Shown: positions 18,279 through 27,428, counted from the stretch's first letter. The stretch is DNA of 64,000 bases from JAFCUW01 sp049897565 (GCF_049897565.1 NZ_JAFCWM010000001.1:314391-378390), one strand, 5' to 3'. Notes: generated by a model from the sequence alone, not told the origin. Numbers and translations are program-made.

Positions 18279-19055
18279 CTAGTCGAAGCCGGCGTGGCGG
18301 AAGCGCGCGCTGCCTTCGGCGCTGACCAGCAGGTCGGCAAACTGCGCCGCCGCCGTGCCTGGCGTGGCGCTGCCAAGCGCGACGCCATAGTTCGACGCCA
18401 GCTGCAGTTCGGCCGGCAGCAGACCGACCAGCGTATCGCCCTTGACATGCAGGATTTCGCTGATCTGCGTGACCCCGATTTCCGCCTTGCCGTTGGTGAC
18501 CAGCTGCATCACTTCGAGGCCGTTCGCCGCCAGATGCGACTTGCCGCGCACCGCGTCGCCGATGCCCAGCTTGTCGAGCATCTTGCCGAAGTGGATGCCG
18601 GTGGTGGCGCCCCTTGCGGGGTCGCCGTAGGCGATGCTGTCGGCGCCGAGCAGCGACGCGCGAAACGACGCGGCGCTGCTCAGGTCGGGCACCTTGCCGC
18701 CCTTGCGCACCGCCACGCCCATGCGCACCACGCCCAGCGAGCGCGCCGCCGGCGCCACCAGGCCATCGGCGGCGAGCCCTTTCAGGCGCTCGGCGGCGTT
18801 GATCACCAGGTCGTTGCGGGCGCCGCCGCGCACTTTGCTCTCGACCCCGCCGGCGGTGGAAAACTCGAAGACGACGCGGTGGCCGGTGGCCTTTTCGAAT
18901 TGCTCGGCCAGCTCGGTCACCGGCACCTGCACCGCCGCCGCGCTGATTACCTTGATGTCGGCGGCCAGCGCCGCGGCGCCGTGCGTCAGCAGCGCCAGTG
19001 CGGCGCCGCAGGCCAGGCGCGACAGCGGCGGCGGCGGCGGCCGGCGCGCCGTCAT
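18279..19055 (-). CDS. ModA-like periplasmic binding protein
   Basis: 258 aa with a signal peptide ending around ALAADIKVIS. The fold signature of the molybdate-binding group is visible: VPVTELAEQFEKATGHRVVF, the anion-loop region FSTAGGVESKV, and a C-terminal GSATPGTAAAQFADLL. The family binds molybdate, or in many diverged members organic acids. No modBC is adjacent. It is the last gene of a minus-strand operon after an FAH-family gene (ATGA overlap) and lies 2.9 kb from a molybdenum hydroxylase, so molybdate supply is possible. The 12-residue proline/arginine-rich start is unusual for a leader. Confidence 0.75.
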   Translation of the reverse strand: MTARRPPPPPLSRLACGAALALLTHGAAALAADIKVISAAAVQVPVTELAEQFEKATGHRVVFEFSTAGGVESKVRGGARNDLVINAAERLKGLAADGLVAPAARSLGVVRMGVAVRKGGKVPDLSSAASFRASLLGADSIAYGDPARGATTGIHFGKMLDKLGIGDAVRGKSHLAANGLEVMQLVTNGKAEIGVTQISEILHVKGDTLVGLLPAELQLASNYGVALGSATPGTAAAQFADLLVSAEGSARFRHAGFD

Positions 19056-19849
19056 ACGATGCGCACCGACAGATTCGGCAGGCGGTCGATGTGGCCTTCC
19101 ATGACATCGCCCGCCACCACCGGTCCGACATTTTCCGGCGTGCCGGAATAGATCACGTCGCCCGGCATCAGCTCGAACGCCTCCGACAGCTTGCTGATCT
19201 GCTCAGCGACCGACCAGATCATCATCTGCAGGTTCGAATTCTGTTTCTGCTGGCCGTTCACCTTCAGCCAGATGGTGCCTTTTTCGAAGTGGCCGATGCT
19301 CGCCACCGGATGGATCGGCCCCATCGGCGCCGAGCGGTCGAAGCTCTTGCCGATCTCCCACGGCTTCTTCTGGTCGCCCATGCCGCGCTGCAGGTCGCGC
19401 CGCGTCATGTCCAGCCCGATGGCATAGCCGAACACGTGATCGAGCGCGCGCTCGATCGAAATGTTGCGCCCGCCCTTGCCGATCGCCGCCACCAGTTCGA
19501 TCTCGTAGTGGTAGTTCTTGGTCAGCGCCGGATACGGGTGGTCGGCGGTGGTGCCCGGCGCCACATACTGCACGGCGTCGGTCGGCTTCTGGAAAAAGAA
19601 CGGCGGTTCGCGGTTCGGGTCCGAGCCCATCTCGCGCGCATGGGCGGCGTAGTTGCGGCCGATGCAGTAGATGCGGCGCACCGGGAACATCTCGCTGCTG
19701 CCGACGATCGGCACCAGCGTCTGCGCCACCGCGAACGGCGTCTTGACCCGGTCGCTGGCGCCGACCGGCAGCGCGCAGCCGGCTACCGTCCCCGCTGTCA
19801 TCAGTCCTGCTGCCTGCAACATCGCGCGCCGATTCATCGTCTTGTCCAT
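19052..19849 (-). CDS. Fumarylacetoacetate-hydrolase-family protein with Tat/lipobox leader
   Basis: 265 aa from ATG 19849, preceded by the ribosome site AAGGAGACAT. The N-terminus is unexpected: NRRAMLQAAGLMTAG is a Tat-like signal and TVAGC a possible lipobox. The body is a standard FAH domain with YCIGRNYAAHAREMG, then EIELVAAIGKGG carrying the metal-binding Glu residues and GLDMTRRDLQ. FAH enzymes hydrolyse or decarboxylate C-C bonds in acylpyruvates, usually in the cytoplasm at the end of aromatic pathways. Export would put this one in the periplasm. It sits between the MFS and ModA-like genes and is probably controlled from the operator at 21179. Confidence 0.87.
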   Translation of the reverse strand: MDKTMNRRAMLQAAGLMTAGTVAGCALPVGASDRVKTPFAVAQTLVPIVGSSEMFPVRRIYCIGRNYAAHAREMGSDPNREPPFFFQKPTDAVQYVAPGTTADHPYPALTKNYHYEIELVAAIGKGGRNISIERALDHVFGYAIGLDMTRRDLQRGMGDQKKPWEIGKSFDRSAPMGPIHPVASIGHFEKGTIWLKVNGQQKQNSNLQMMIWSVAEQISKLSEAFELMPGDVIYSGTPENVGPVVAGDVMEGHIDRLPNLSVRIV

Positions 19850-19940
19850 ATGTCTCCTTTTGAGGGTATAGGTACTGCCGGTTGTGGTACGAAAGTGCAC
19901 TGCAACAAATGAGGGCGCCGGCACCGCCGCGGCCGCGCGC

Positions 19941-21092
19941 TTACGGCGCCGGGTCGATGTCCTTCTCGTGGCGGGCGTTGTTGATGCCGCCGCCCAGCAG
20001 CAGCAGCGCGGTAGTGGCGAAGATCGGCACGATGCCGAACGCGCTGCCGAGCGAGCCGAATACCAGCGGCACCATGATCTGGGTGAATTTGTTGACCGTC
20101 AGCCGCATGCCGAGCGCTTCGCCGGAGCGCCCGGGCGGCGAATGGTTGTAAGTGAGGATCGTCGACAGCGGCTGGCCGCATCCGAGCCCGAGTCCTAGCA
20201 GGAAAGCCACCGCCGCCAGCACTACCGGGTCGCGGAACGCCGGCAGCAGCAGGAAGGTCGCGCCCGACACGAGCAGCGACCAGGTCAGCACCCGCATCTC
20301 GCCGTACTTGCGGCTCATCGCCGGCATCCACATGCGCACCACGAAGGCGGCCGCCGCCTGCATGCCGATGATCACGCCGATCGCCGATGCCGACAGGCCG
20401 ATCGCGCGGCCGTGAATCGGCATGTAAAAATTGAACAGGTCCATCCCGGTCAGGATCACGCCGCTGGTGAGCAGGGTGTTGCGCAGGCGCGGGATCTGCA
20501 GCAGTTCGAGGGCGCTGCCGTGCGCCCGCGCCTGGGCGTGCGCGCGCGGCGGCGGGATGAAGCGGTGCCAGAACAGCATGAACAGGCCGGGCCAGATCGT
20601 CACCGCCGCCAGCACATAATAGCTGGCCGTGTAGCCGCCGCGGTCGACCATGAAGCCGACCAGCATCGGCCCGCCCATGCCCGACAGCGCCGAACCGAGG
20701 CTGAAGGTGCCGAAGTTGGCGGTGCGCTCGGCCTGGCTGCCGAGCGCGCCGATCAGGTTGTGCGAGGCGACGTGGAAAAAAATATTCGCGGTGCCGATCA
20801 CCGCCGCCGAGACGAACAGCGCGGCCATCCCGGGGAACATGGTCGGCACCAGCATGCCGCCGCACAGCGCGAACGAGCCGAACACCATCGGCCGGCGCAT
20901 GCCGACGCGGTCCGAATAGCGGCCGGCGTACACCGCCAGCAGCAGCGGGAAGATCGCGTACATCGAAATCAGCAGGCCGATCGTCAACGGGCTCGCGTGC
21001 AGTTCGATCGCATACAGCGCGACCAGCATCTTGCTGCCTTTCAGGCCGATCTGGTTCAGCACTGACAGCAATACGGTAAGGTAGACGGCCAT
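19941..21092 (-). CDS. MFS transporter
   Basis: 383 aa from ATG 21092, preceded by GGGAG; an upstream extension would add a positively charged non-hydrophobic leader. Twelve hydrophobic segments are apparent. The MFS loop motif between helices 2 and 3 is seen as YAGRYSDRVGMRRPM. The chemistry of the island suggests an aromatic or organic-acid substrate, but the sequence does not show it. It is first gene of the minus-strand unit MFS-FAH-ModA. The C-terminal tail is short and charged. Confidence 0.85.
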   Translation of the reverse strand: MAVYLTVLLSVLNQIGLKGSKMLVALYAIELHASPLTIGLLISMYAIFPLLLAVYAGRYSDRVGMRRPMVFGSFALCGGMLVPTMFPGMAALFVSAAVIGTANIFFHVASHNLIGALGSQAERTANFGTFSLGSALSGMGGPMLVGFMVDRGGYTASYYVLAAVTIWPGLFMLFWHRFIPPPRAHAQARAHGSALELLQIPRLRNTLLTSGVILTGMDLFNFYMPIHGRAIGLSASAIGVIIGMQAAAAFVVRMWMPAMSRKYGEMRVLTWSLLVSGATFLLLPAFRDPVVLAAVAFLLGLGLGCGQPLSTILTYNHSPPGRSGEALGMRLTVNKFTQIMVPLVFGSLGSAFGIVPIFATTALLLLGGGINNARHEKDIDPAP

Positions 21093-21156
21093 GCCACTCC
21101 CGGTGATCGCAACCCGCACGCGACGCCACGCTTGACGGCATCGTCTGCTGATTCTA

Positions 21157-21203
21157 GTATAAGATCGTGCTGATATGTAGACCTTGGTTCCGCATATCGG
21201 AAT
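21157..21203 (-). promoter_or_regulatory. IclR-type operator upstream of the MFS operon (site G)
   Basis: On the plus strand AGACC-N3-GTTCC (21187-21191)-N7 GCATATC-GGAAT (21199-21203). Read on the minus strand this is the same orientation as sites A-C, upstream of a TATACT -10 (21162-21157) whose -35 is poor, as expected for an activated promoter. It also lies 57 bp upstream of the divergent cysteine-cluster gene at 21260. Confidence 0.6.
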
Positions 21204-21259
21204 TGTTGAAAAATACACGCATCGACCGATGCGATTGTCCCAATGGATGCGATGGTGCG

Positions 21260-21808
21260 ATGAAACCTGGCCGCAACGACCCCTGCTCGTGCGGCAGCGG
21301 CAGTAAATACAAGCAGTGTTGCGGCAAAATTATCGCGCTGCGGCCGGCCGCGCCGGCGCCGCCATCGTCGCGTTCGTGCGGCACCTGCACCGCCTGCTGC
21401 GATGGCTGGATGGTCGGCACCATCCACGGCCATGCAATGAAACCGGGCACCCCATGCCATTTCGTCGGCGCCGGCGGCTGCACCATCTACGGCGAGCGGC
21501 CCGAGTCGCCGTGCCGCACCTTCGTCTGCGCGTGGATGGCGCCGGCCAGCCCGTTTCCCGACACCCTGCGGCCCGACCTGTGCGGCGTGATCATCGCCAA
21601 TGTGCGCTGGCGCGACCAGCCGGCCTACCTGTTGCGCTCAGCGGGGAAGGATCCTGATGGCGCGTTGCTGGCGGCGATGCAGCGTTTCTCGATGCAGACC
21701 GGGCGGCCGTTCTTCTACGAGATCGCCGGCGAAAAGCTTGGCTTCGGTCCCGCCCAGTTTCAGCAGGATATGCTGCAACGCGCCCAGAGCGGCCTGCCGA
21801 TGTGGTGA
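21260..21808 (+). CDS. SEC-C plus YkgJ-type cysteine-cluster protein
   Basis: 182 aa from ATG 21260, chosen because it places the SEC-C motif at the very N-terminus (NDPCSCGSG..KQCC). A YkgJ-type domain follows with many cysteines: CGTCTACCDG, PCHFVGAGGCTIYGERP, SPCRTFVC. SEC-C binds zinc; YkgJ-family proteins are thought to hold a Zn/Fe cluster and their role is unknown. It is divergent from the MFS unit and followed by the Mo-hydroxylase promoter. It could be a metal-handling accessory protein of the island, but position is the only evidence. Confidence 0.82.
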   Translation: MKPGRNDPCSCGSGSKYKQCCGKIIALRPAAPAPPSSRSCGTCTACCDGWMVGTIHGHAMKPGTPCHFVGAGGCTIYGERPESPCRTFVCAWMAPASPFPDTLRPDLCGVIIANVRWRDQPAYLLRSAGKDPDGALLAAMQRFSMQTGRPFFYEIAGEKLGFGPAQFQQDMLQRAQSGLPMW

Positions 21809-21841
21809 GGGCGCGGGCGCTGCAGCGCAGCATTCGCCTGC

Positions 21842-21901
21842 GTTCCTTTATATGGAACTTGGTTCCATTTTTTCTTGACACGCGCGGCGATGCGCTATAA
21901 A
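21842..21901 (+). promoter_or_regulatory. IclR-type operator and promoter of the Mo-hydroxylase operon (site A)
   Basis: GTTCC (21842)-TTTATAT-GGAAC (21854-21858)-TTG-GTTCC (21862-21866) is the best copy of the three-half-site element. It is followed 8 bases later by TTGACA (21875-21880) and a TATAAA-like -10 (21896-21901). The operator lies directly upstream of the -35, which suits activation. Confidence 0.75.
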
Positions 21902-21948
21902 ACATCTACTCAGCCAGCGTTACGCGATTCCCTCTGAGGAGATGACCC

Positions 21949-22434
21949 ATGTCCGCCGCCATCAAATTGACCGTCAACGGCAAGCCGCAGAACATCGCCG
22001 CTGCCCCCGATACACCTTTACTGTACGTACTGCGCAACGATCTCGGCGTGACCGGTCCGCGCTTCGGTTGCGGCCTGGCGCAGTGCGGCGCCTGCACGGT
22101 GCACGTCGACGGCGCTGCGGTGCGCTCGTGCGTGACGCCGGTCGCCGCGGTCGCAGGCAAGCGCATCGTCACGCTGGAAGGACTGGCCGCCACGGCGCCG
22201 GCCGGCGCGGCGCTGCATCTGGTGCAGCAGGCCTTCATCGACGAACAGGCGGCGCAGTGCGGCTACTGCATCAACGGCTGGATCATGACGTCGGCGGCGC
22301 TGTTGAAAGCGAAGCCGAATGCGAGCGACGCCGAACTGCGCGAGGGCCTGGCAGGCCTGAAGTGCCGCTGCGGCACCCACATGAGCATCCTGCGCGCGGT
22401 CAAGCGCGCAGCCATCGAACTGGCGAAAGGGTAG
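21949..22434 (+). CDS. [2Fe-2S] small subunit of a molybdenum hydroxylase (IorA/CoxS type)
   Basis: 161 aa, start after the ribosome site GAGGAGATGACCC. The N-terminal plant-type ferredoxin domain has CGLAQCGACTVHVDG. The C-terminal helical domain binds a second cluster through QCGYCINGW and CRCGTH. This is the standard electron-transfer subunit of the xanthine dehydrogenase family, passing electrons from the Mo-pterin subunit encoded 3 bp downstream. There is no signal peptide of its own; it would be carried out by the Tat signal of its partner. The absence of an FAD subunit points to the isoquinoline/aldehyde oxidoreductase type that uses a cytochrome or quinone acceptor. Confidence 0.93.
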   Translation: MSAAIKLTVNGKPQNIAAAPDTPLLYVLRNDLGVTGPRFGCGLAQCGACTVHVDGAAVRSCVTPVAAVAGKRIVTLEGLAATAPAGAALHLVQQAFIDEQAAQCGYCINGWIMTSAALLKAKPNASDAELREGLAGLKCRCGTHMSILRAVKRAAIELAKG

Positions 22435-22437
22435 ATC

Positions 22438-24690
22438 ATGGCGCACACCGATGATATCGACGTGGACGCCGGGTTGTCGCGGCGCCGCTTTCTCGGCACC
22501 GCCGGCGCGCTGGTGGTGTCGTGGGCGCTGCCGCTGCCGCTGCCGGCCGCCGCCGAGGCGGCATCGTTCCCGCTGACGATCGCGCCCGACATGCTCGACT
22601 CGTGGCTGGCGGTGCTGCCCGACGGCAGCGTGATCGCCTCGGTCGGCAAGATCGAGGCGGGCATGGGCATCGGCACCTCGTTCGCCCAGATCATCGCCGA
22701 AGAACTTGACGTCCCGTTGGCCAGGGTGCAGGTGCGCATGGGCGATACCGCAACCACGGTCGACCAGCGCGGCACCGGCTCGAGCAACGGCATCATCACC
22801 GCCGGCCCGATCCTGCGCCGCGCCGGCGCGCAGGCGCGCCACACCTTGCTCGCCATGGCGGCGCAGCGACTCGGCGCGCCGGCCGACCAGCTGGTCGTCG
22901 CCGACGGTGTCGTCAGTGTCGCCGCCGACCCGCAGCGCCGCGTCGGTTATGGCGAGCTTATTGGCGGCAAGCGCTTCGACCTCCAGCTGAGCGACAAGGT
23001 CGAGGCCAAGCCGCCGGCCCGCTACACGCTGGTGGGCAAGCCGGTCCAGCGTTTCGACATCCCGGCCAAGGTGGTTGGCGCCTATCCCTACCTGGTCGAC
23101 CAGCGCGTGCCGGGGATGCTGCACGGGCGCGTGGTGCGTCCGCCCGAAGCCGGCGCGCGCCTGCTGGCGGTGGCGCCCGGGCAGAAATTTCCCGGCCTGG
23201 TGAAGATCGTCGCCGAAGGCGATTTCGTCGGCGTGGTGTGCCGCCGCGAGGAGCAGGCCATCGCCGCCGCGCGCGAGCTCAAGCTGACCTGGTCGCGCCC
23301 GCAGCCGATGTTCTCGGCCTCGTACGACGCGCTGTACGAGACGCTGCGCACCAGCACCCCCAAGTCGAGCAAGCGCGGCACCGACGTCGGCGACGTCGAT
23401 GCCGCGCTGGCCGGCGCCGCCGGCGTCGTCGAGGCGCGTTATGATTATCCGTTCCAGTCGCACGCGTGCATGGGGCCGGCGTGCGCGCTGGCCGACGTCA
23501 CGGCCGATGGGGCAACCGTCTGGATGGGCGGGCAGAAACCTTACGGTTTGCGCAAGGCTCTCGCCGGCCTGCTCGGCCAGCCGGCCGAAAAAGTGCGCGT
23601 GGTGTGGGTTGCCGGCCCCGGCTCGTACGGCATGAACGACGCCGACGACGCCGCGATCGACGCGGCGCTGTTGTCGCGCGCCGTCGGCAGGCCGGTGCGG
23701 CTGCAGTATTCGCGCGCCGACGGCACCGGCTGGGACCCGAAAGGCCCGCCGGTGACGACCCGCATGCGCGGCGCGCTCGACGGCGCCGGCCAGGTGCTGG
23801 CCTACGACCTCGAGGCGCGCGGCTATTCGGGCCGGATCCGGCCGTCCGGCACCGACGCGCCGGGCGACGCGCTGTCGGTGCAGCTGATCGGCGGCGCCAA
23901 GGCGAAGAGCAGCGACCTGTTTCAGTATTCGGATGAGAACTACCGCTTCCCCAACAAGCGCAAGACGAGCCACCTGGTGGCGTGGGAGCAGTCGCTGCCG
24001 ACCGGGCTGCGCACCGCCCACCTGCGCGATCCGGACGGCATGTCGATGTGCTTTGCCAGCGAGTGCTTCATCGACGAACTGGCGCACCGGGCCGGCCGCG
24101 ACCCGGTCGAATTCCGCCTGGCGCACCTGGCCGAGGGGCGCGATCGCGCCGTCGTCGCGGCGGTGGCGCGCAAGGCCGGCTGGGTGGCGCGGCCGGCGCC
24201 GGCCGGCAAGCGCGCCGGCGTGGTGCGCGGGCGCGGTATCGCCTACGCGCCGCGCGCCGGCACGATGGTCGCGCTGGTGGCCGAAGTCGAAGTGAATATG
24301 GACAGCGGGAAGATGCGCGTGACCCGCTTCGTGGTCGCGCACGACTGCGGCTTCGTCGTCAATCCAATGAGCCTGGCCGGCACCATCGAGGCGAATCTGA
24401 TCCAGGCGATGAGCCGCGCCATGTACGAACAGGTCGAGTTCACGCCGTCGCGCGTCACCAGCGTCGACTGGGCCACCTACCCGGTCGCCGAAATGGCCGA
24501 CATGCCAGACGCCATCGACATCGAGATCGTCAACAACCATGTCGACGCCAAGTCGCTCGGCGCCGGCGAGCCGTCGACGCGGCCGGTCGCCGCCGCGATC
24601 GGCAACGCGCTGTTCGACGCCACCGGAGTGCGCATCCGGCGTGTGCCGTTTACCAGCGCCGCCTTGCGCGCCGCCTTTCGCGCCGCCTGA
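22438..24690 (+). CDS. Molybdopterin-binding large subunit of a periplasmic Mo hydroxylase (IorB type)
   Basis: 750 aa with an N-terminal Tat signal (SRRRFLGTAGALVVSWA) leading to a cleavage region around PAAAEAASF. Family features include SVGKIEAGMGIGTSFAQIIAEELD, GTGSSNGIITAGPILR, MGGQKPYGLRK and the C-terminal LGAGEPSTRPVAAAIGNALF with the catalytic Glu region. Isoquinoline 1-oxidoreductase and related enzymes hydroxylate N-heterocycles or oxidise aldehydes using water. The length, Tat signal and two-subunit layout match this group rather than cytosolic xanthine dehydrogenase. The substrate is unknown. It is probably the first catabolic step of the island or oxidation of an aldehyde intermediate. 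Confidence 0.9.
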   Translation: MAHTDDIDVDAGLSRRRFLGTAGALVVSWALPLPLPAAAEAASFPLTIAPDMLDSWLAVLPDGSVIASVGKIEAGMGIGTSFAQIIAEELDVPLARVQVRMGDTATTVDQRGTGSSNGIITAGPILRRAGAQARHTLLAMAAQRLGAPADQLVVADGVVSVAADPQRRVGYGELIGGKRFDLQLSDKVEAKPPARYTLVGKPVQRFDIPAKVVGAYPYLVDQRVPGMLHGRVVRPPEAGARLLAVAPGQKFPGLVKIVAEGDFVGVVCRREEQAIAAARELKLTWSRPQPMFSASYDALYETLRTSTPKSSKRGTDVGDVDAALAGAAGVVEARYDYPFQSHACMGPACALADVTADGATVWMGGQKPYGLRKALAGLLGQPAEKVRVVWVAGPGSYGMNDADDAAIDAALLSRAVGRPVRLQYSRADGTGWDPKGPPVTTRMRGALDGAGQVLAYDLEARGYSGRIRPSGTDAPGDALSVQLIGGAKAKSSDLFQYSDENYRFPNKRKTSHLVAWEQSLPTGLRTAHLRDPDGMSMCFASECFIDELAHRAGRDPVEFRLAHLAEGRDRAVVAAVARKAGWVARPAPAGKRAGVVRGRGIAYAPRAGTMVALVAEVEVNMDSGKMRVTRFVVAHDCGFVVNPMSLAGTIEANLIQAMSRAMYEQVEFTPSRVTSVDWATYPVAEMADMPDAIDIEIVNNHVDAKSLGAGEPSTRPVAAAIGNALFDATGVRIRRVPFTSAALRAAFRAA

Positions 24691-24732
24691 CGCGCGGCGC
24701 CATTTTATCCGCCCACCGAGAAGAGACCCAGT

Positions 24733-25932
24733 ATGCCGCATGACAAAGACCGCACCCACTGGCATGAGCCATCCGGGAACAAGAAGGCTGGCTTCGGCCA
24801 CTTCAGCAAGCAGCCGACGCCGTACGATGCCTTCATGGAGGAGGAGGGGGTGCCGGTGTTCCGCGGCCTCGGTATCAGCCGGGTGCAAGACCTGCCGCTG
24901 TTCCCGTGGAAGCGCAAGGGCGGCCGCGGCCACTTCATCCAGCTGTACGGCACCGAGGGCAAGTGGGGCTGCTATGTCGTCGAGGTGCCGCCGGCCGGCG
25001 CGCTCAACGTCGAGAAGCACATGTTCGAAGAGATCTACCTGGTCGTCGAGGGACGCGGCACCACCGAAGTGTGGCAGGAGGGCGACAGCCGCAAGCACGT
25101 GTTCGAATGGCAGGCCGGCTCGATGTTCTCGATTCCGATGAACGCGCTGTTCCGCATCGTCAATGCCACTTCGAGCGGCGCGCTGCTGTTGGCGGGTAAT
25201 ACGGCGCCGAATGTGATCAACATGATCAACAACTTCAATGCGGTATTCAACAATCCGTTCGTGTTTACCGACCGCTTCAGCAGCGCCGACGATTTCTACC
25301 GCGCCCGCGACGAGATCGAGCCCGATCCGGTGCGCGGCCTGGCGATGTGCCGCACCAACCTGATCCCCGACGCCATGCACTGCGAGCTGCCGCTCGATAA
25401 CCGCCGCTCGCCCGGTTACCGCCGCATCGAGCCGTTCATGACACAGAACTGCTTCTACTTCTGGATCGGCCAGCACGAGAACGGCCGCTATTCGAAAGGC
25501 CACGCGCACACCTCGGCGGCGGTGCTGATCTGCCTGCGCGGCAAAGGCTACACCTACACCTGGCCGGAAAAGCTCGGCGTGACGCCGTGGCAGGACGGCC
25601 ATGCCGACCAGGTGCGCCGGCTCGACTACGAGCCGGTCGGACTGGTGACCGCGGCGCCGGGCGGCGCGCGCTGGTACCACCAGCACTTCAGCGTCTCGGA
25701 AGAGCCGTTCCGCCTGACCGCCTGGTTCGGCCCGCACAATCCGGGGCGCGACGCCGGCCCGCCGGGCGAGAAGCACACCGACTACACCGCCATCGACGTG
25801 CACGAGGGCGGCACCGCGATTCCGTACTGGATGGAGGATCCCTTCATCCGCCGCGAGTACGAGGCGACGCTACGCCAGAACAAGGTGCAAAATCGCATGG
25901 ATCCCGCCTGGTTCATGCCGCCGGCGCGATGA
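24733..25932 (+). CDS. Double-cupin protein (gentisate-dioxygenase-like fold), EutA-associated
   Basis: 399 aa, no signal peptide. Two cupin domains are visible. The first (about residues 75-160) has FEEIYLVVEGRGTTEVW but lacks a full metal-His set. The second (about 235-340) has GHAHTSAAVLICLRGKGY, like the HxH motif of gentisate/hydroxynaphthoate dioxygenases, and RWYHQHF for the third His. The bicupin ring-cleavage dioxygenases have similar length and also use one active domain. The gene overlaps an EutA-like ATPase gene by ATGA, so the two products may cooperate. It could be a ring-cleaving dioxygenase, a sugar-acid-type isomerase, or an activating factor; the sequence cannot separate these. 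Confidence 0.8.
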   Translation: MPHDKDRTHWHEPSGNKKAGFGHFSKQPTPYDAFMEEEGVPVFRGLGISRVQDLPLFPWKRKGGRGHFIQLYGTEGKWGCYVVEVPPAGALNVEKHMFEEIYLVVEGRGTTEVWQEGDSRKHVFEWQAGSMFSIPMNALFRIVNATSSGALLLAGNTAPNVINMINNFNAVFNNPFVFTDRFSSADDFYRARDEIEPDPVRGLAMCRTNLIPDAMHCELPLDNRRSPGYRRIEPFMTQNCFYFWIGQHENGRYSKGHAHTSAAVLICLRGKGYTYTWPEKLGVTPWQDGHADQVRRLDYEPVGLVTAAPGGARWYHQHFSVSEEPFRLTAWFGPHNPGRDAGPPGEKHTDYTAIDVHEGGTAIPYWMEDPFIRREYEATLRQNKVQNRMDPAWFMPPAR

Positions 25933-27428
25933 GCGAGGACGGCCGCATCTTCTTCAGCAGCATCGGCCGCGCCCTGGAGGAAGAAGACGAGATCCGCCTG
26001 CTCAGCGTCGGCGTCGACATCGGTTCGTCCACCTCGCACCTGGTGTTTTCCCGCATCGTGCTCGAACGGATGGACAACCGCTACGTCGTCGCCGAGCGGC
26101 GCCTGCTGCACGAGTCGGAAGTGATGCTGACGCCTTACTGCGCCGACGCCACCATCGATGCCGCGGCGCTCGGCCGCTTCATCGAACGCCAGTACGCGCT
26201 GGCCGCCGTCGCGCCGCACGAGATCGACACCGGCGCGCTGATCCTCACCGGGGTGGCCGTACGCCGCAGCAATGCGCGCGCGATCGGCGACCTGTTTGCC
26301 GCGCAAGCGGGAAAATTCGTCTCCGTCAGCGCCGGCGACGCGCTCGAGGCGACCCTGGCCGCCTTCGGCTCCGGCGCCGCGGCGCGTTCGGTGCGCGAGG
26401 CGGCGCGCGTCATGAACATCGACATCGGCGGCGGCACCTCGAAGATCGCCGTCTGCGAACGCGGCGAACTGGCCGAACTGACCGCCATCGACATCGGCGC
26501 GCGCATCGTCTGCTTCGACGAAGGCGGCCGCGTCACGCGCATCGAGCCGGCCGGCGCGCGCTTCGCCGCCGAAGCCGGCCTGTGGCTCGAACTCGGCGCG
26601 GCGCCCAACCCGGCGCTGCTGCAACGGATGGTGGAGAACATGGCCGACCGGCTGATGCAGGCGGTGCGGCTGCCGGCGGTCGACGCCGCACTGGCCGCGC
26701 TGCTGCGCCTCGAGCCGATGAAGAACGAGCGCGCGCCCGACGTGCTGACCTTTTCCGGCGGCGTCTCGGAATACATTTACGGACGCGAGGGCGGCGCCTT
26801 TGGCGACCTTGGCGCGGCGCTGGCGCGCGCCGTGCTCGCGCGCGCGCAGCAGTGGGGGCCGCGCATCGAACAGCCCGACCAGGGCATTCGCGCCACTGTC
26901 GTCGGCGCCTCGCAGTACACGGTGCAGGTCAGCGGCGGCACGATTTTTATTGCGCCGGCGGCTCTCCTGCCGCTCAAGAACGTCGCCGTGATCACCCCGG
27001 CGCTGGCGCTCGACGCCGACGTCCTCGACGCCGGCGCGCTGGCCGCCGCGGTGCGCGCGGCGCTGCGCCAGTTCGACCTGCACGACGGCGAGCGCGCCGT
27101 GGCGCTGTGCTACCGCTGGCAGGGTTCGGCCACCTTCGCCCGCCTCGACGCCTTTTGCCGCGCCATGGCCGATGGCATGGCGGTGCTGCTGGCACGCGGC
27201 CTGCCGCTGGTGCTGGTCGGCGACAGCGACGTCGGCGGCCTGGTCGGCATGCATTGCCGCCAGGAGCTGGCGCTGGCGTGCCAGATCGTGTCGATCGACG
27301 GCATCACGCTCAAGGCCTTCGATTACATCGACATCGGCGCGCTGCTGCCGGCGTCCGGCGCGGTGCCGGTGGTGATCAAGTCGCTGGTGTTTCCGGCGTC
27401 GGCGGCGCCCGGGCTGCGCGCGGGCTGA
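25929..27428 (+). CDS. EutA-like reactivase ATPase (ASKHA superfamily), copy 1
   Basis: 499 aa from ATG 25929, which overlaps the stop of the cupin gene. ASKHA signatures are intact: phosphate-1 DIGSSTSH near residue 30, phosphate-2 NIDIGGGTSK near 163, and the adenosine-type SGGVSEYIYGRE near 276. EutA proteins use ATP to remove damaged cobalamin from ethanolamine ammonia-lyase; length and order match the family (about 470 aa). No eutB or eutC is present in this window, so its client is unknown. Coupling to a bicupin is the strongest functional clue. A second, His-rich paralogue is at 32522-34267. Confidence 0.85.
   Translation: MSEDGRIFFSSIGRALEEEDEIRLLSVGVDIGSSTSHLVFSRIVLERMDNRYVVAERRLLHESEVMLTPYCADATIDAAALGRFIERQYALAAVAPHEIDTGALILTGVAVRRSNARAIGDLFAAQAGKFVSVSAGDALEATLAAFGSGAAARSVREAARVMNIDIGGGTSKIAVCERGELAELTAIDIGARIVCFDEGGRVTRIEPAGARFAAEAGLWLELGAAPNPALLQRMVENMADRLMQAVRLPAVDAALAALLRLEPMKNERAPDVLTFSGGVSEYIYGREGGAFGDLGAALARAVLARAQQWGPRIEQPDQGIRATVVGASQYTVQVSGGTIFIAPAALLPLKNVAVITPALALDADVLDAGALAAAVRAALRQFDLHDGERAVALCYRWQGSATFARLDAFCRAMADGMAVLLARGLPLVLVGDSDVGGLVGMHCRQELALACQIVSIDGITLKAFDYIDIGALLPASGAVPVVIKSLVFPASAAPGLRAG

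Noticed and set aside
22018..25803. Very long open frame on the minus strand (about 1260 codons) opposite the Mo hydroxylase and cupin genes
   Set aside because: It is a by-product of high-GC codon bias; the translation is His/Arg/Ala-rich without any domain pattern, while the plus-strand genes show clear families.
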